This document shows, in pieces, positions 1-9,000 of a stretch of 64,000 nt of DNA (the stretch's first letter is position 1; each line of letters begins with the position of its first letter). Source of the stretch: Acidobacteriota bacterium (GTDB lineage Bacteria > Acidobacteriota > Terriglobia > Bryobacterales > Bryobacteraceae); assembly GCA_016213775.1 (NCBI GenBank), contig JACQZR010000090.1:1-64000 (forward strand), in the 5' to 3' direction. The notes under the pieces are model-generated. The model had not been told where the DNA came from and made no database searches. It saw only the letters and a list, made by a program, of their open reading frames with translations. The translations under genes and the position numbers were made by a program.

Positions 1-120
1 CAGGCCCAGTCGCTTGTCCGCCAGCCGTAGATGTGTCAGTAGTTGTTTCTTATGCACGGGGGCGACAGCCTCGACGGATTTGATCTCCACGATCTGCTTC
101 GCCACCTCGTTTTCCGTCAT
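1..120 (-). pseudogene. GxxExxY family protein, internally deleted, runs off left edge
   Basis: Reading the minus strand from the ATG at 120 gives 40 in-frame codons that continue past the window edge. The first 11 residues (MTENEVAKQIV) match the usual N-terminus of GxxExxY proteins. They join directly to EIKSVEAVAPVHKKQLLTH and then LRLADKRLGL, which in intact members lies near the C-terminus. The central part, including the GPGLLE-type motif that names the family, is missing, so about 70 codons appear to have been lost in frame. The family is uncharacterised and is often present in many copies per genome. The family call is from memory of the consensus; the deletion is inferred from the junction. 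The reading frame upstream of 120 stays open, so the start is not certain. Confidence 0.7.
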
Positions 121-146
121 TCCAGGCAACCTCCAAAACAATCTCT

Positions 147-171
147 CGCAAAGCTCGCCAAGCACGCAAAG
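147..171. repeat. cgcaaag-type repeat upstream of the GxxExxY fragment
   Basis: Two cgcaaag units flank a short spacer at 147-171, just upstream of the minus-strand GxxExxY start. From memory, similar CTTTGCG-rich runs often precede genes of this family and may be part of the repeated unit. Nothing else is recognised between 121 and 341, apart from an open minus-strand frame with no known domain. Confidence 0.3.
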
Positions 172-341
172 AAAACCGTGGCCCTCATGCCGACGAGATG
201 CACAGCTCTCCGCGCGGGCATAGTTCATAATCTGGAAAAGGCTGCGGTCGACGTGGAAGAACTGCAAGCAGTTCTCGCCAAAGATATAGCCACCGCAGTG
301 GCGTTCGATCCCGAAGGATCGGAGTCGTACCGGAGCCGGAA

Positions 342-1871
342 ATGAGCCTACCGCAAAGCGTAGCCGAAATCCTTGATCATCACGTCACCTTCGAACTGGA
401 ATGCATCGACCGGATGTATCTGAACGTGTACGTTCCCGCCTTGCAGTGCGAGAGCGGAGTGGTGAAGTTCTTCCGTAGCCATCGCGGCCACCCGTTCGCG
501 TCCTCCGCTCTCATGGACCCGATGACGAAAAGCTTCGTGGCGGGCATCGAGCGGTTTGCCAAACAGCAGCAGATTCCAGTCGTGCACTTGTGCAAAGGGC
601 AGCGGAAGGACGATATTATGGCCGAGCACGGAACCCCGAAACCGGCAAGACCTATCCGTGGATTGTCCGCTCCACGGCGATGATCAATCAGTTCTACTGC
701 TATTGCCTGGACGAGGAGTTCGGCCCCTTCTTCTTGAAGTTCGCATCTTACTTCCCCTACAACGCGAAACTCTGTCTCAACGGACACGAGTATGCTAAAT
801 GCCAGTTGCGCCGGGAAGGGATCGGGTTTAAAGCGCTGGACAACGGATTCGTCTCCTGCCAAGACCCGGAGCGGCCGCAAACGATCTGCGAGCAACTGGG
901 ACCACCGCAAATCGATGCCTTGCTGCGCCGCTGGCTCTCCATGCTGCCACATCCGTTCACCGCCGCGGACCGGGAAGCCGGATACCGGTACGATCTCTCC
1001 ATCCTGCAGGCGGAATTCTCCTTGACGCAGATTTTGGACCGTCCGCTACACGGGCGGATTCTGTTTGAAGAGATCATCCGGGAGAATCTCGACATCGGAC
1101 GCCCGGATATGGTCCAACTCATCTTCGACCGCCGGGTGACCAAAAGGACACCGGGACGCTTTCGCACGCGAGTGCTCACCGATGGGGTGATCCCGTCCCT
1201 ACACGTGGACTACAAAAGCTCGCGGATCAAACAGTATTTCAACCAAGTGCCGGACGTGCCCGAAGTGGGGGCAAGGACCGAGACCACGATCAACAACACA
1301 CGCGACTGCTCCATCGGCAAACGGATGTGTAACCTGCCTGCACTGCGGCAGGTTGGTTTTCAAGCGAACCGCCGACTTCTCCAAGTCCAACGTCTCAGCC
1401 ATGACTGCGCGATGGGAGAACAAGTGCTGCACCAGTTGAATCGGCCGGTCGAGGTCAATGGTCAACGCACATCGGCCTTACGTACTACGGATCTGCGCGT
1501 GCTGGCGCTGTGGCACCTGCTAGTCTGGTTCCGTCTGCTCATCCGAGGATTCGCAAATCACGATTTGCGCGAGCAACTGGCTTTGCTCACCGGGCAATCG
1601 CCCAATACTATTGCCCAGGGCAGAATGAGCTACGACCTGCGACGTCTGCGGCTGCATGGCATGATCGAACGGATCCCGAAGACGCATCGTTACCGCGTCA
1701 CGGCTGCGTGCGGCGCTGTTCTTCACGCGCACTCACGCCCGGTTATACCGTCCGGGAGTGTCTCAGATCCTCCCCAACGCTCCTCCTGCTTCTTCCGGGT
1801 TGCGGCGCGCTTCCGAGAAAATCGACCACGAAATTGACCGCCAAATCCGGGAGGCAAAGCTGGCCGCCTGA
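342..1871 (+). pseudogene. Frameshifted copy of an uncharacterised, repeat-associated protein family
   Basis: A single protein family can be followed through three reading-frame segments. Residues from the ATG at 342 (MSLPQSVAEILDHHVTFELE) run to about 627. The frame then changes at the junction GCCGAG/CACGGAACCC, and the protein continues (RNPETGKTYPWIVRSTAMIN) to about 1702. A second change near 1703 restores the first frame, which ends LRAALFFTRTHARLYRPG and DHEIDRQIREAKLAA before TGA at 1869-1871. Compared with remembered family members, the first junction also lacks roughly 30-40 codons. Conserved-looking stretches include ILQAEFSLTQILDRP, RTPGRFRTRV and TTINNTRD. The function is unknown; I believe the family recurs as multiple copies in some genomes. 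The gene is most likely dead, although 590-1837 remains a 415-codon open frame. Confidence 0.72.
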
Positions 1872-1936
1872 AACTTGACTTGTTTTACATTGACTTTTGA
1901 AAATCAAGACCCCTAGAGACGAGTGACCTCCTGTGC

Positions 1937-1968
1937 GCCGGGGCCTTCGGGTCCCGGCCTTCTTTCTG
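1937..1968 (+). terminator. Rho-independent terminator with UUCG loop
   Basis: A 9-bp stem (1937-1945 with 1950-1958, one G-U pair) closes a TTCG tetraloop at 1946-1949. It is followed by the pyrimidine-rich run cttctttct. UUCG loops are typical of strong terminators. It lies 65 bases after the end of the broken gene 342-1871 and upstream of the gene at 2096. Confidence 0.7.
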
Positions 1969-1999
1969 ACCACCGTCAGATTTTCCTGACACCTGTCAG
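1966..1999. promoter_or_regulatory. Twin palindromes CTGAC-N4-GTCAG, possible operator
   Basis: CTGAC-cacc-GTCAG (1966-1979) and CTGAC-acct-GTCAG (1986-1999) have identical arms and starts exactly 20 bp apart, close to two helical turns. They sit about 100 bp upstream of the outer-membrane protein gene at 2096. The spacing suggests a pair of binding sites for a dimeric regulator, but small RNA hairpins after the terminator are an alternative. No regulator can be assigned. Confidence 0.35.
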
Positions 2000-2095
2000 C
2001 CCGGCCCTGCATTCCCTCCCCGCACAAGTCCTTTTGTTTCAATTCCGCTAACTTGGCTTCCGGCGTGCCCTCTTCCAGTGCGTAGGAAACACAAA

Positions 2096-2560
2096 ATGAA
2101 ACTTGCACTATCGCTCGTTCTCTTCTTCGCGGCCATCGGCAACGCACAAGTGCCGCGCGCGCAGGGCTACCTGGTTCAGGGATTCGGGGCCACTGCGCCC
2201 GGAGGCGCCGGCATCGGTCAAACCGCGGTCGGCGGAGACATAGGGGTCTACAAAGGTGCTGGCGCCGGGCTGGAACTCGCCGGAGTGTATCCCTTTCGCT
2301 GCGGCACTTGCGCCATAGGGGCCTTTAGCCTCGGCGGCAACTACCATTTCAACGCCGGCAGGAAGGACACCAGGTGGGATCCGTACGTCGTGGGCGGTTA
2401 CACGCTCTTTTTCCGGTCCGGCGTCGCCAACGGTTATCACTACGGCGCCGGAATCGGCTACTGGTTCAACCGTCACTTCGGAGTCCGCGCGGAGTTTCGC
2501 GATCACCGCTTTGCTGATGCCGGCTATCCCTCCTTCCGCGTCGGCCTCTCCTTCCAATAG
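2096..2560 (+). CDS. Small outer-membrane beta-barrel-like secreted protein
   Basis: A 154-residue protein. It starts with a clear signal peptide (MKLALSLVLFFAAIGNA, cleavage before QVP). The remainder is rich in Gly and aromatic residues in alternating patterns (GAGIGYWFNRHFGVRAEFRDH) and ends in an aromatic-terminated strand, RVGLSFQ. This is typical of small porin or opacity-like beta-barrels. The ATG at 2096 is preceded by taggaaac as ribosome-binding site; a GTG at 2078 would only add six residues before the signal peptide. It has one close Cys pair (RCGTC, near residue 66). It precedes the phosphatidyltransferase operon by about 30 bp and could be its first gene. Substrate and role are unknown. 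Confidence 0.7.
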   Translation: MKLALSLVLFFAAIGNAQVPRAQGYLVQGFGATAPGGAGIGQTAVGGDIGVYKGAGAGLELAGVYPFRCGTCAIGAFSLGGNYHFNAGRKDTRWDPYVVGGYTLFFRSGVANGYHYGAGIGYWFNRHFGVRAEFRDHRFADAGYPSFRVGLSFQ

Positions 2561-2591
2561 CGCGCCGCCAACATCACCGGAGGAAACTACC

Positions 2592-3266
2592 ATGAACAAC
2601 ACTACCCAATACCGTGATGCGAAGCGCGTGCAGGCCAGCCTGCTCTCCGGCGTCGAGAAGCAAGTCCTTGTCTGGATCGCCGCTCGACTGCCGGAGCGTA
2701 TCAACCCGGACCACCTCACCGTTCTCGGCTTCCTCGCCATGATCGGTGCAGGCGTGGCCTATGCTATGGCTGGTGCCTTTCCCCATGCCCTCTGGATTGT
2801 CAACCTGATGCTCGCCATCAACTGGTTCGGCGACAGCCTCGACGGCACCCTGGCCCGAGTGCGCAACCGTCTCCGCCCGCGTTACGGCTACTACGTCGAT
2901 CACATCATCGACGCTCTCAGCGCGGTCTTTCTGTTCGGTGGACTCGGCCTGTCCGGATACATGAGCGAGCGTGTCGCGATGGGAATGCTCATGTGCTATC
3001 TGCTGCTCGCCATTCAGTCCTATCTGGCGGCGCACTCCATCGGAGTCTTCTCTATCTCCTGGTGGAAGTTCAGTCCAACGGAAATGCGCATCCTTCTGGC
3101 AATCGGCAATTGCATCGCGTTCTTCCATCCCTTCACCAAAGTGCTCGGCCCGAGGCTGCTGTTCTTCGACGTTGCCGGCGGCATCTCCGTCGTCTGCATG
3201 CTGGGCGCGCTGCTGGTGATCACCGTCCGCAACACCACAACCCTATACCGCGAGGAGCGTATCTGA
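2592..3266 (+). CDS. CDP-alcohol phosphatidyltransferase family membrane enzyme
   Basis: A 224-residue integral membrane protein with about six hydrophobic segments. Residues 81-107 carry the family signature: D81-x2-DG-x2-AR, followed by G-x3-D-x3-D (GYYVDHIID). This motif binds the CDP-alcohol and divalent metal in enzymes that make phosphatidylglycerophosphate, phosphatidylserine, phosphatidylinositol or related lipids. The gap between AR and G is nine residues instead of the usual eight, a minor variation. The alcohol acceptor cannot be told from sequence. The ATG at 2592 follows gaggaaac. The stop overlaps the next gene as TGATG at 3264-3268, so the two are probably translationally coupled. 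Coupling to a GtrA-like protein hints at a role in polyprenyl- or inositol-linked glycolipid chemistry; that is inference. Confidence 0.85.
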   Translation: MNNTTQYRDAKRVQASLLSGVEKQVLVWIAARLPERINPDHLTVLGFLAMIGAGVAYAMAGAFPHALWIVNLMLAINWFGDSLDGTLARVRNRLRPRYGYYVDHIIDALSAVFLFGGLGLSGYMSERVAMGMLMCYLLLAIQSYLAAHSIGVFSISWWKFSPTEMRILLAIGNCIAFFHPFTKVLGPRLLFFDVAGGISVVCMLGALLVITVRNTTTLYREERI

Positions 3267-3652
3267 TGCCTGCCATCGCCATCACGTGGCTGCGGTTCAA
3301 TGCCGTGGGTCTGTTGGGTATCGCTGTGCAGCTTGCCGCTCTGCAACTGTACCGCCAGCAGCTCGGCTGGCATTACCTGGCCGCCACGGCTCTGGCGGTG
3401 GAGACCGCTGTGCTCCACAACTACTTCTGGCACTGGAAGTGGACGTGGCGCGAACGTCAGGCCGATGCCTCGTCGCTGCTGCGCTTCCAGTGCACCACGG
3501 GCCTGGTCTCCATTCTTGGGAATCTGCTCGCGATGCGGTTGCTTACCGGTGTTCTTGGGCTGCCCGTACTGCTCGCCAATATGATCAGCATCTCCGTGCT
3601 TTACTTGTTCAACTTCCTGGTGAGTGACCGCTACGTGTTTCGTTTGCGATAA
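3266..3652 (+). CDS. GtrA-like (DPMS/flippase-type) four-helix membrane protein
   Basis: A 128-residue protein with four predicted membrane helices. Typical GtrA-family landmarks are present: an early RFNAVGLLGIAVQL helix, the HNYFWHWKWTWRER segment after helix 2 and the terminal FNFLVSDRYVFR. GtrA proteins are thought to help flip polyprenyl-phosphate-linked sugars across the cytoplasmic membrane, or they occur fused to glycosyltransferases. The ATG overlaps the upstream TGA, so the protein is likely made together with the phosphatidyltransferase. No glycosyltransferase is adjacent, so its lipid substrate is unknown. Confidence 0.8.
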   Translation: MPAIAITWLRFNAVGLLGIAVQLAALQLYRQQLGWHYLAATALAVETAVLHNYFWHWKWTWRERQADASSLLRFQCTTGLVSILGNLLAMRLLTGVLGLPVLLANMISISVLYLFNFLVSDRYVFRLR

Positions 3653-3666
3653 TTGCAGCGATTCCA

Positions 3667-5034
3667 ATGTTGCCCGAGCTGCTGATTGTCGACGATGAAG
3701 CAGCAGCGCGCTTCGCCCTCAAGCGCGCGTTCCAATCCCTCTATTCCATCCACGAAGCCGACTCCGTCGCCGCCGCCCGTGCCGTGCTGCGGGAGCATCC
3801 GCAACTGCACGCGATCCTGCTCGATTACTCCATGCCCGGCGAGGATGGCCTTTCGCTGTTGCACGATCTCGCGGCCACCAATGAATCCCCGGCAGTCGTC
3901 ATGATCACCGCCCATGGCTCGGAGCGCGTCGCCGTCGATGCCATGAAGCTCGGCGCTTTCGACTACCTGCCCAAGCCTTACGATCTGGAAGAGCTGCGCC
4001 TGGTGGTCGCACGTGCGATTGACCACCGCTTGATGCGCATGGAGCTCGAAGACCTCCGACGCCGCGTTGCCGGCGACGGCCAGTTTGGCCGCATGGTGGG
4101 TGACTCCCCCGTCATGCGCGAAGTCTTCCTCTCCGCCGATCGCATCGCGCAGACCGACCTGCCCGTCCTCGTCCTCGGCGAAAGCGGCACCGGCAAGGAT
4201 GTGCTCGCGCAGGAGATACACGCCCGTAGCGCCCGCGCGCGCCAGAGAATGGTGGCGCTCAACTGCGCCGCACTCCCGGAATCATTGGTGGAAAGCGAGC
4301 TCTTCGGTTACGAGAAAGGCGCGTTCACTGGCGCGCAGGTGGCACGCCCCGGCAAGTTCGAACTTGCCAGCGGAGGTACGCTTTTCCTGGACGAAATCGG
4401 TGACATGACGCCTGCGACGCAAGCCAAGATTCTGCGCGCCGCCGAGACCGGATCAGTGGAGCGCCTCGGCGCGGCTCGTCCCACCAAGGTCGATGTTCGA
4501 ATCATCGCCGCCACCAATCAGAATCTCCAGTCTGCTATCCGCGAGGGCAAGTTTCGTCAGGATCTTTACTTCCGACTAGCCGGCATGACGCTCGTACTGC
4601 CGCCGCTTCGGCAGCGCCGCGAAGACATCCCGCTTCTCGTCGAGCGCTTCTGGATCGACCTCGCACGCAAGTACAATCGCCAGGCGCCGCAAGTCACCCG
4701 CGAAGCCCACGTGCGCCTCAGCAAGGAAGATTGGCCCGGCAACGTACGACAGCTTCGCGGTACGGTGGAACGCATGTTCGTCCTCTCGCGCTCCGCATCG
4801 GTCACAGAAGCCGATGCCGCCGCCGCAATCGAACCAGCACTCACGCCGTCGGTCGCGGAGCCGTATTTCGATGCCGCCGATTTCCGCGATGCCAAGCGGC
4901 TGTTTGAAAGCGAATACCTCACCCGTAAGCTTCGCGAACACGGCGGCAACGTGACGCGTACCGCCGCCGCCATCGGCCTGGAACGCCAAAGTCTTCAGGA
5001 AAAAATTCGCCAACTCGGAATCACACGCGACTGA
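3667..5034 (+). CDS. Sigma-54-dependent response regulator, NtrC family
   Basis: A 455-residue three-domain transcription activator. Receiver domain at about 1-115, with acidic D9-D10, phosphoacceptor D53 (LLDYSMPG) and conserved K103. AAA+ domain at about 140-375, with Walker A GESGTGKD at 171-178, the sigma-54 contact loop GAFTGA at 218-223 and Walker B TLFLDE near 238. A C-terminal Fis-type helix-turn-helix lies at about 415-455. All key residues are present, so it should activate sigma-54 promoters when phosphorylated. No histidine kinase is encoded nearby, so it is an orphan regulator. It starts 14 bp after the GtrA-like gene, and its stop overlaps the next ATG (TGATG). Its presence inside a lipid and DNA-repair operon is unusual. 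Confidence 0.93.
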   Translation: MLPELLIVDDEAAARFALKRAFQSLYSIHEADSVAAARAVLREHPQLHAILLDYSMPGEDGLSLLHDLAATNESPAVVMITAHGSERVAVDAMKLGAFDYLPKPYDLEELRLVVARAIDHRLMRMELEDLRRRVAGDGQFGRMVGDSPVMREVFLSADRIAQTDLPVLVLGESGTGKDVLAQEIHARSARARQRMVALNCAALPESLVESELFGYEKGAFTGAQVARPGKFELASGGTLFLDEIGDMTPATQAKILRAAETGSVERLGAARPTKVDVRIIAATNQNLQSAIREGKFRQDLYFRLAGMTLVLPPLRQRREDIPLLVERFWIDLARKYNRQAPQVTREAHVRLSKEDWPGNVRQLRGTVERMFVLSRSASVTEADAAAAIEPALTPSVAEPYFDAADFRDAKRLFESEYLTRKLREHGGNVTRTAAAIGLERQSLQEKIRQLGITRD

Positions 5035-6092
5035 TGTCAGCCACACTCTATCAACCGGTTCATACTGTCTACGGCGGCGCTCACTTGTTCCGTTACGATG
5101 TCGCCGGCAAGCTTGGCCGCCTCGCATTGCAGGCCTTCGACGCCCATCGCGCGCTGTTGCCCGGCACAGACACGGTCCACCAACGTGTGCGAGCGCGCCT
5201 GGAATGGATTCCCGTGCAGGATTACCGCATCGATTTTGAGGACGGCTACGGTTACCGCGCGGCGGAGGAAGAGGATGCGCATGCAGCCGCCGCGGCCCAA
5301 CAAGTGTCCGAGGGGATGCTCGCCGGAACCTTGCCACCGTTCCTTGGCATCCGGCCAAAATCCTTCCACGCCGCCACCCGCCAGCGGTCCATCCAAACCC
5401 TCCGCATATTTTTCAAAACCCTTCCCGAGCCGCCCGAACATTTCACTGTCACGCTGCCCAAGGCCGCCGCTCCGGAAGAAGTGGAATCCCTGTGCCGCAC
5501 GCTCCACGAGTTGGGCGTCACATGCCCCATCGAGCTGATGATCGAAACTCCGGAAGCGCTCCGCAATCTCAATACGCTCATCGACGTGGCCGGCGGGCGT
5601 TGCCGTGGCGCGCACTTCGGTCCTTACGATTTCACTTCGTCGTGCGGGATCCCTTCCGCGTCGCAGGGGCTCCGCCATCCACTCTGCACGCACGCCCGCA
5701 ATGAAATGCTGATCAAGCTTGCGGGCACCGGCGTGTGGCTGTCCGATGGACCTACCGCTGTCCTCCCCGTTGGCGACGCGGTCGCGCAGGCGTGGCAGAC
5801 ACAGTGGGAGGACATCCAACACGCGCACTCCTGCGGCTTCTATCAAGGTTGGGATCTGCACCCCGCGCAGATCACGTTGCGTTACGCGGCTGTCTTCTCC
5901 TTCTTCCTCGATGCCCTTCCCTCCGCGGTCCGCCGCATAAAGAATTTCCAGGAGCAGGAAGCGCAGGCCACACGTGCCGGCAGTTCTTTTGACGATGAGG
6001 CTACAGCCCGCGGACTACGCATCTTCTTCGATCGAGCGGTCTCGTGTGGCGCGATTATCCGCGATGAGCTCACCGCCATGGGAGTCCATTGA
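5034..6092 (+). CDS. DUF6986 / HpcH-aldolase (citrate lyase beta)-like protein
   Basis: A 352-residue protein with features of the phosphoenolpyruvate/pyruvate-binding TIM-barrel superfamily. These are IDFEDGYG near residues 66-73, the metal-ligand-type IETPEAL near 168, HFGPYDFT near 195 and WDLHPAQI near 272. This combination matches the family named DUF6986, sometimes labelled phosphoenolpyruvate kinase or aldolase in actinobacteria. A carbon-carbon lyase or aldolase on a 2-oxo acid is plausible; no substrate is known to me. The ATG overlaps the stop of the sigma-54 regulator, and its own stop overlaps the addB start as TGATG at 6090-6094. It is therefore embedded in the repair operon rather than in a recognisable catabolic cluster. 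Confidence 0.7.
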   Translation: MSATLYQPVHTVYGGAHLFRYDVAGKLGRLALQAFDAHRALLPGTDTVHQRVRARLEWIPVQDYRIDFEDGYGYRAAEEEDAHAAAAAQQVSEGMLAGTLPPFLGIRPKSFHAATRQRSIQTLRIFFKTLPEPPEHFTVTLPKAAAPEEVESLCRTLHELGVTCPIELMIETPEALRNLNTLIDVAGGRCRGAHFGPYDFTSSCGIPSASQGLRHPLCTHARNEMLIKLAGTGVWLSDGPTAVLPVGDAVAQAWQTQWEDIQHAHSCGFYQGWDLHPAQITLRYAAVFSFFLDALPSAVRRIKNFQEQEAQATRAGSSFDDEATARGLRIFFDRAVSCGAIIRDELTAMGVH

Positions 6093-9000
6093 TGCCGGCT
6101 TCCATCAGCCGCACCTCCTCGTATGATGCTCTCCTCGCCGAGGCTGCTTCCTTCGCGCAGGCCCACGCAGCTCACGGCGAGTTGCTCGCCGTCGCATCCA
6201 CACGCACCGCCGTCGATGATTTCGTTCGCTTCCACTGCGGCAACAGTGCGGGCATCCACCGCCTCACGCTATCGCAACTCACCGCGCAGTTCACCGTGGA
6301 AGCGATGGCCGAGCGTGGCCTCGCTCCCCTAAACGGCTTCGGTGCCGAAGCTCTCGCGGCGCGTGCCATTTTTCACGCCCGCAACGACGGCCGCCTCGCC
6401 TACTTCGCGCCTGTCGCCACCGCGCCCGGCTTCGCGCGCGCTCTCGCCCGCACCCTTCGCGAGCTGCGGCTCGCTAATGCCAGTTTCGAGGAAGTGGCCG
6501 CCGCGGGCGCTCCGGGCGCGGACATCGCGCAGCTTCATGCCATCTACGAAGAGTTGCTCACCGAAGGCCGTCTCGCCGATTTTCCCGCAATGCTCGGCCT
6601 GGCAGCCACGGTGATTCAGCAGGGCCTGCACCGGTTTCTCCGCCTGCCGGTGCTTCTGCTGGATGTCGACGCTTCAGCCGCGCGCGTGAACGCGCTCGTG
6701 GCCGCCTTGCTACAGCAAGCCCCAGCCTCGCTTACTGTCGAACTCGCCACCGAGGCTTCCACCGAACCGGCTGCGTCCTCTCTCGATCAATTGCGTAACT
6801 TCCTCTTCGCTCCACAGGACCCGCATGTGCGCCTTCGCGACGATTCTTTTGCATTGTTTTCCGCGGCCGGCGAAGGGCTGGAGTGCACCGAAATCGCCCG
6901 ACGCATCCACCGCCTTGCCGAATCCGGCGTCCCCTTCGATTCCATCGCCATCCTGTTGCGCGATCCAACCCGCTATCAACCACTGCTCGAAGAAGCGCTC
7001 CATCGCGCCGTCGTTCCGTTCTACTTCACGCGAGGTGCCGTACGCCCCGACCCCGCTGGCCGTGCCTTTCTCGCCCTGCTTGCCTGTGCCAACGAGAAAC
7101 TCCCCGCCACCCGGTTCGCCGAGTACCTCTCCTTGGGCCAGACACCGCGCCCGGGTGAGGCAATCGCCGCCGGACAATCGTTCCTCACCGAGGATGATCT
7201 GCTCTGGAATGCCGCCGCGGACATGGAAGCCAGCGTCCCTGCCATTGCCGCCGAGCCAGCGCGCGTGGAAGCTCCCGCAGCTTGGGAACAGTTGATCGTC
7301 GATGCCTGCGTTGTCGAAGGGCCTGACCGCTGGGCCCGCCGTTTACGCGGACTGGAGAACGAGTTCCAACTCCGCCTTTCCCGAATGCCGGAAGACGAAC
7401 GGCGACGCCAACAAATCGAGGAGCAGCTCAGGCAACTGGGCAACCTCGAACAAATCGCTCTGCCGCTGATCGACCGGCTGGCCGCACTTCCGAAAACCGC
7501 GTCGTGGCGCGAATGGCTGTCCACGCTCTCGGACCTGGCCCAATCCACGCTAATCAACCCGGACTCCGTACACAAGGTCCTGAACGAACTCTGGTCCATG
7601 GGCGAAATCGGCCCCGTGTCACTGGAGGAAGTTCTGCAGGTGCTCGCCGACCGACTCCGCTTCCTCCGCCGTCTTCCGCCCAAACGCCGCTATGGGCAGG
7701 TGTGGGTGGGCAGCATCGAAGAGGCTCGCGCCTGCAGCTTCCACACCGTGTTTCTCCCGGGTCTTGCTGAAGGTGTCTTTCCCAAGCGAGCACTGGAAGA
7801 TCCACTGCTGCTTGATGTGCATCGCCGCACGCTCACCGCCGGCGTGCCATTGCGGGATGACCGTGTCGCCGAGGAGCGCCACCGTCTCCGCATCGCCACA
7901 GCCGCCGCGGCCCGCCAGTTCGTCGTCTCGTATCCGCGCATGGATGCCGCGCAGAACCGTCCTCGCGTGCCCTCGTTCTATGCCATGGAATTGGTGCGTG
8001 CTGCCGAAGGATGCGTGCCCGATCTCAAGACCTTCGAACAGCGCGCCGCCGCCGGAGCGATGACGCGCCTCGGGTGGCCCGCCCCCATTGACGCGCAACA
8101 AGCCGTCGATCCGCTCGAATTCGATTTGTCCATTCTGCAGGAGGCCAATCAGCGCCCCAAAGGCGAAGCTCGTGGTGTGGCCCGCTATCTGTTCGAGATC
8201 AACCCGCACCTCGGCCGCGCGATGCGCACGCGCTATGAGCGGTGGTCAAAGAAGTGGCGGCCCGCCGACGGCCTCATTTGCCGCGACGAGGAATCCAAGG
8301 CAGTGCTCGCGCGCCACCGGCTACAGAATCGCGCCTGGTCGGCATCCACGCTGCAGCAGTTCGCTGCCTGCCCATATAAGTTCGCGCTACATGGGATCCA
8401 CTATTTGCGGCTGCGCGAGGAGCCTGTGCCGATTCAGGAGATGGACCCGCTCACTCGCGGCGCGCTCTTCCACGAAGTGGTCTTCGAGCTGTTCCAACGC
8501 GCCGATACGCCGGCCGATTTTCCGCGCCTTGCGGATACGGTGCTCGACGATGTGGCCGCGCGCTACCAGGATCAACTCGTGCCCGCGATCCCGCGTGTCT
8601 GGCGCGGCGAAGTGGAAGACTTGCGTGCCGATCTGCGCGGCTGGCTGCGTCGTATCGAAAAGGACACCGAAGGCTGGGAGCCCATCCACTGCGAACTGGC
8701 GTTCGGCCTCGACTCCAACGAGGGCCGCGACGATCACAGCACCCCAAATCCCATTCCCATTCTCGACAATATCCTCGTGCGCGGCTCCGTCGATTGGATC
8801 GAACGTCATAAGGAATCGGGCGTCCTTCGCATCACGGATCACAAGACCGGACGCGCCCCCAAGCAGTCCATCGGGCACGTCAGCGGCGGAGCCATCCTGC
8901 AGCCGCTGCTTTACGCCGCCGCCATGGAGAAGCACTTCGAACGCCCCGTGAAACTGAGCCGGCTTTACTACTGCACGCAGCGCGGCGGCTATTCCACGCA

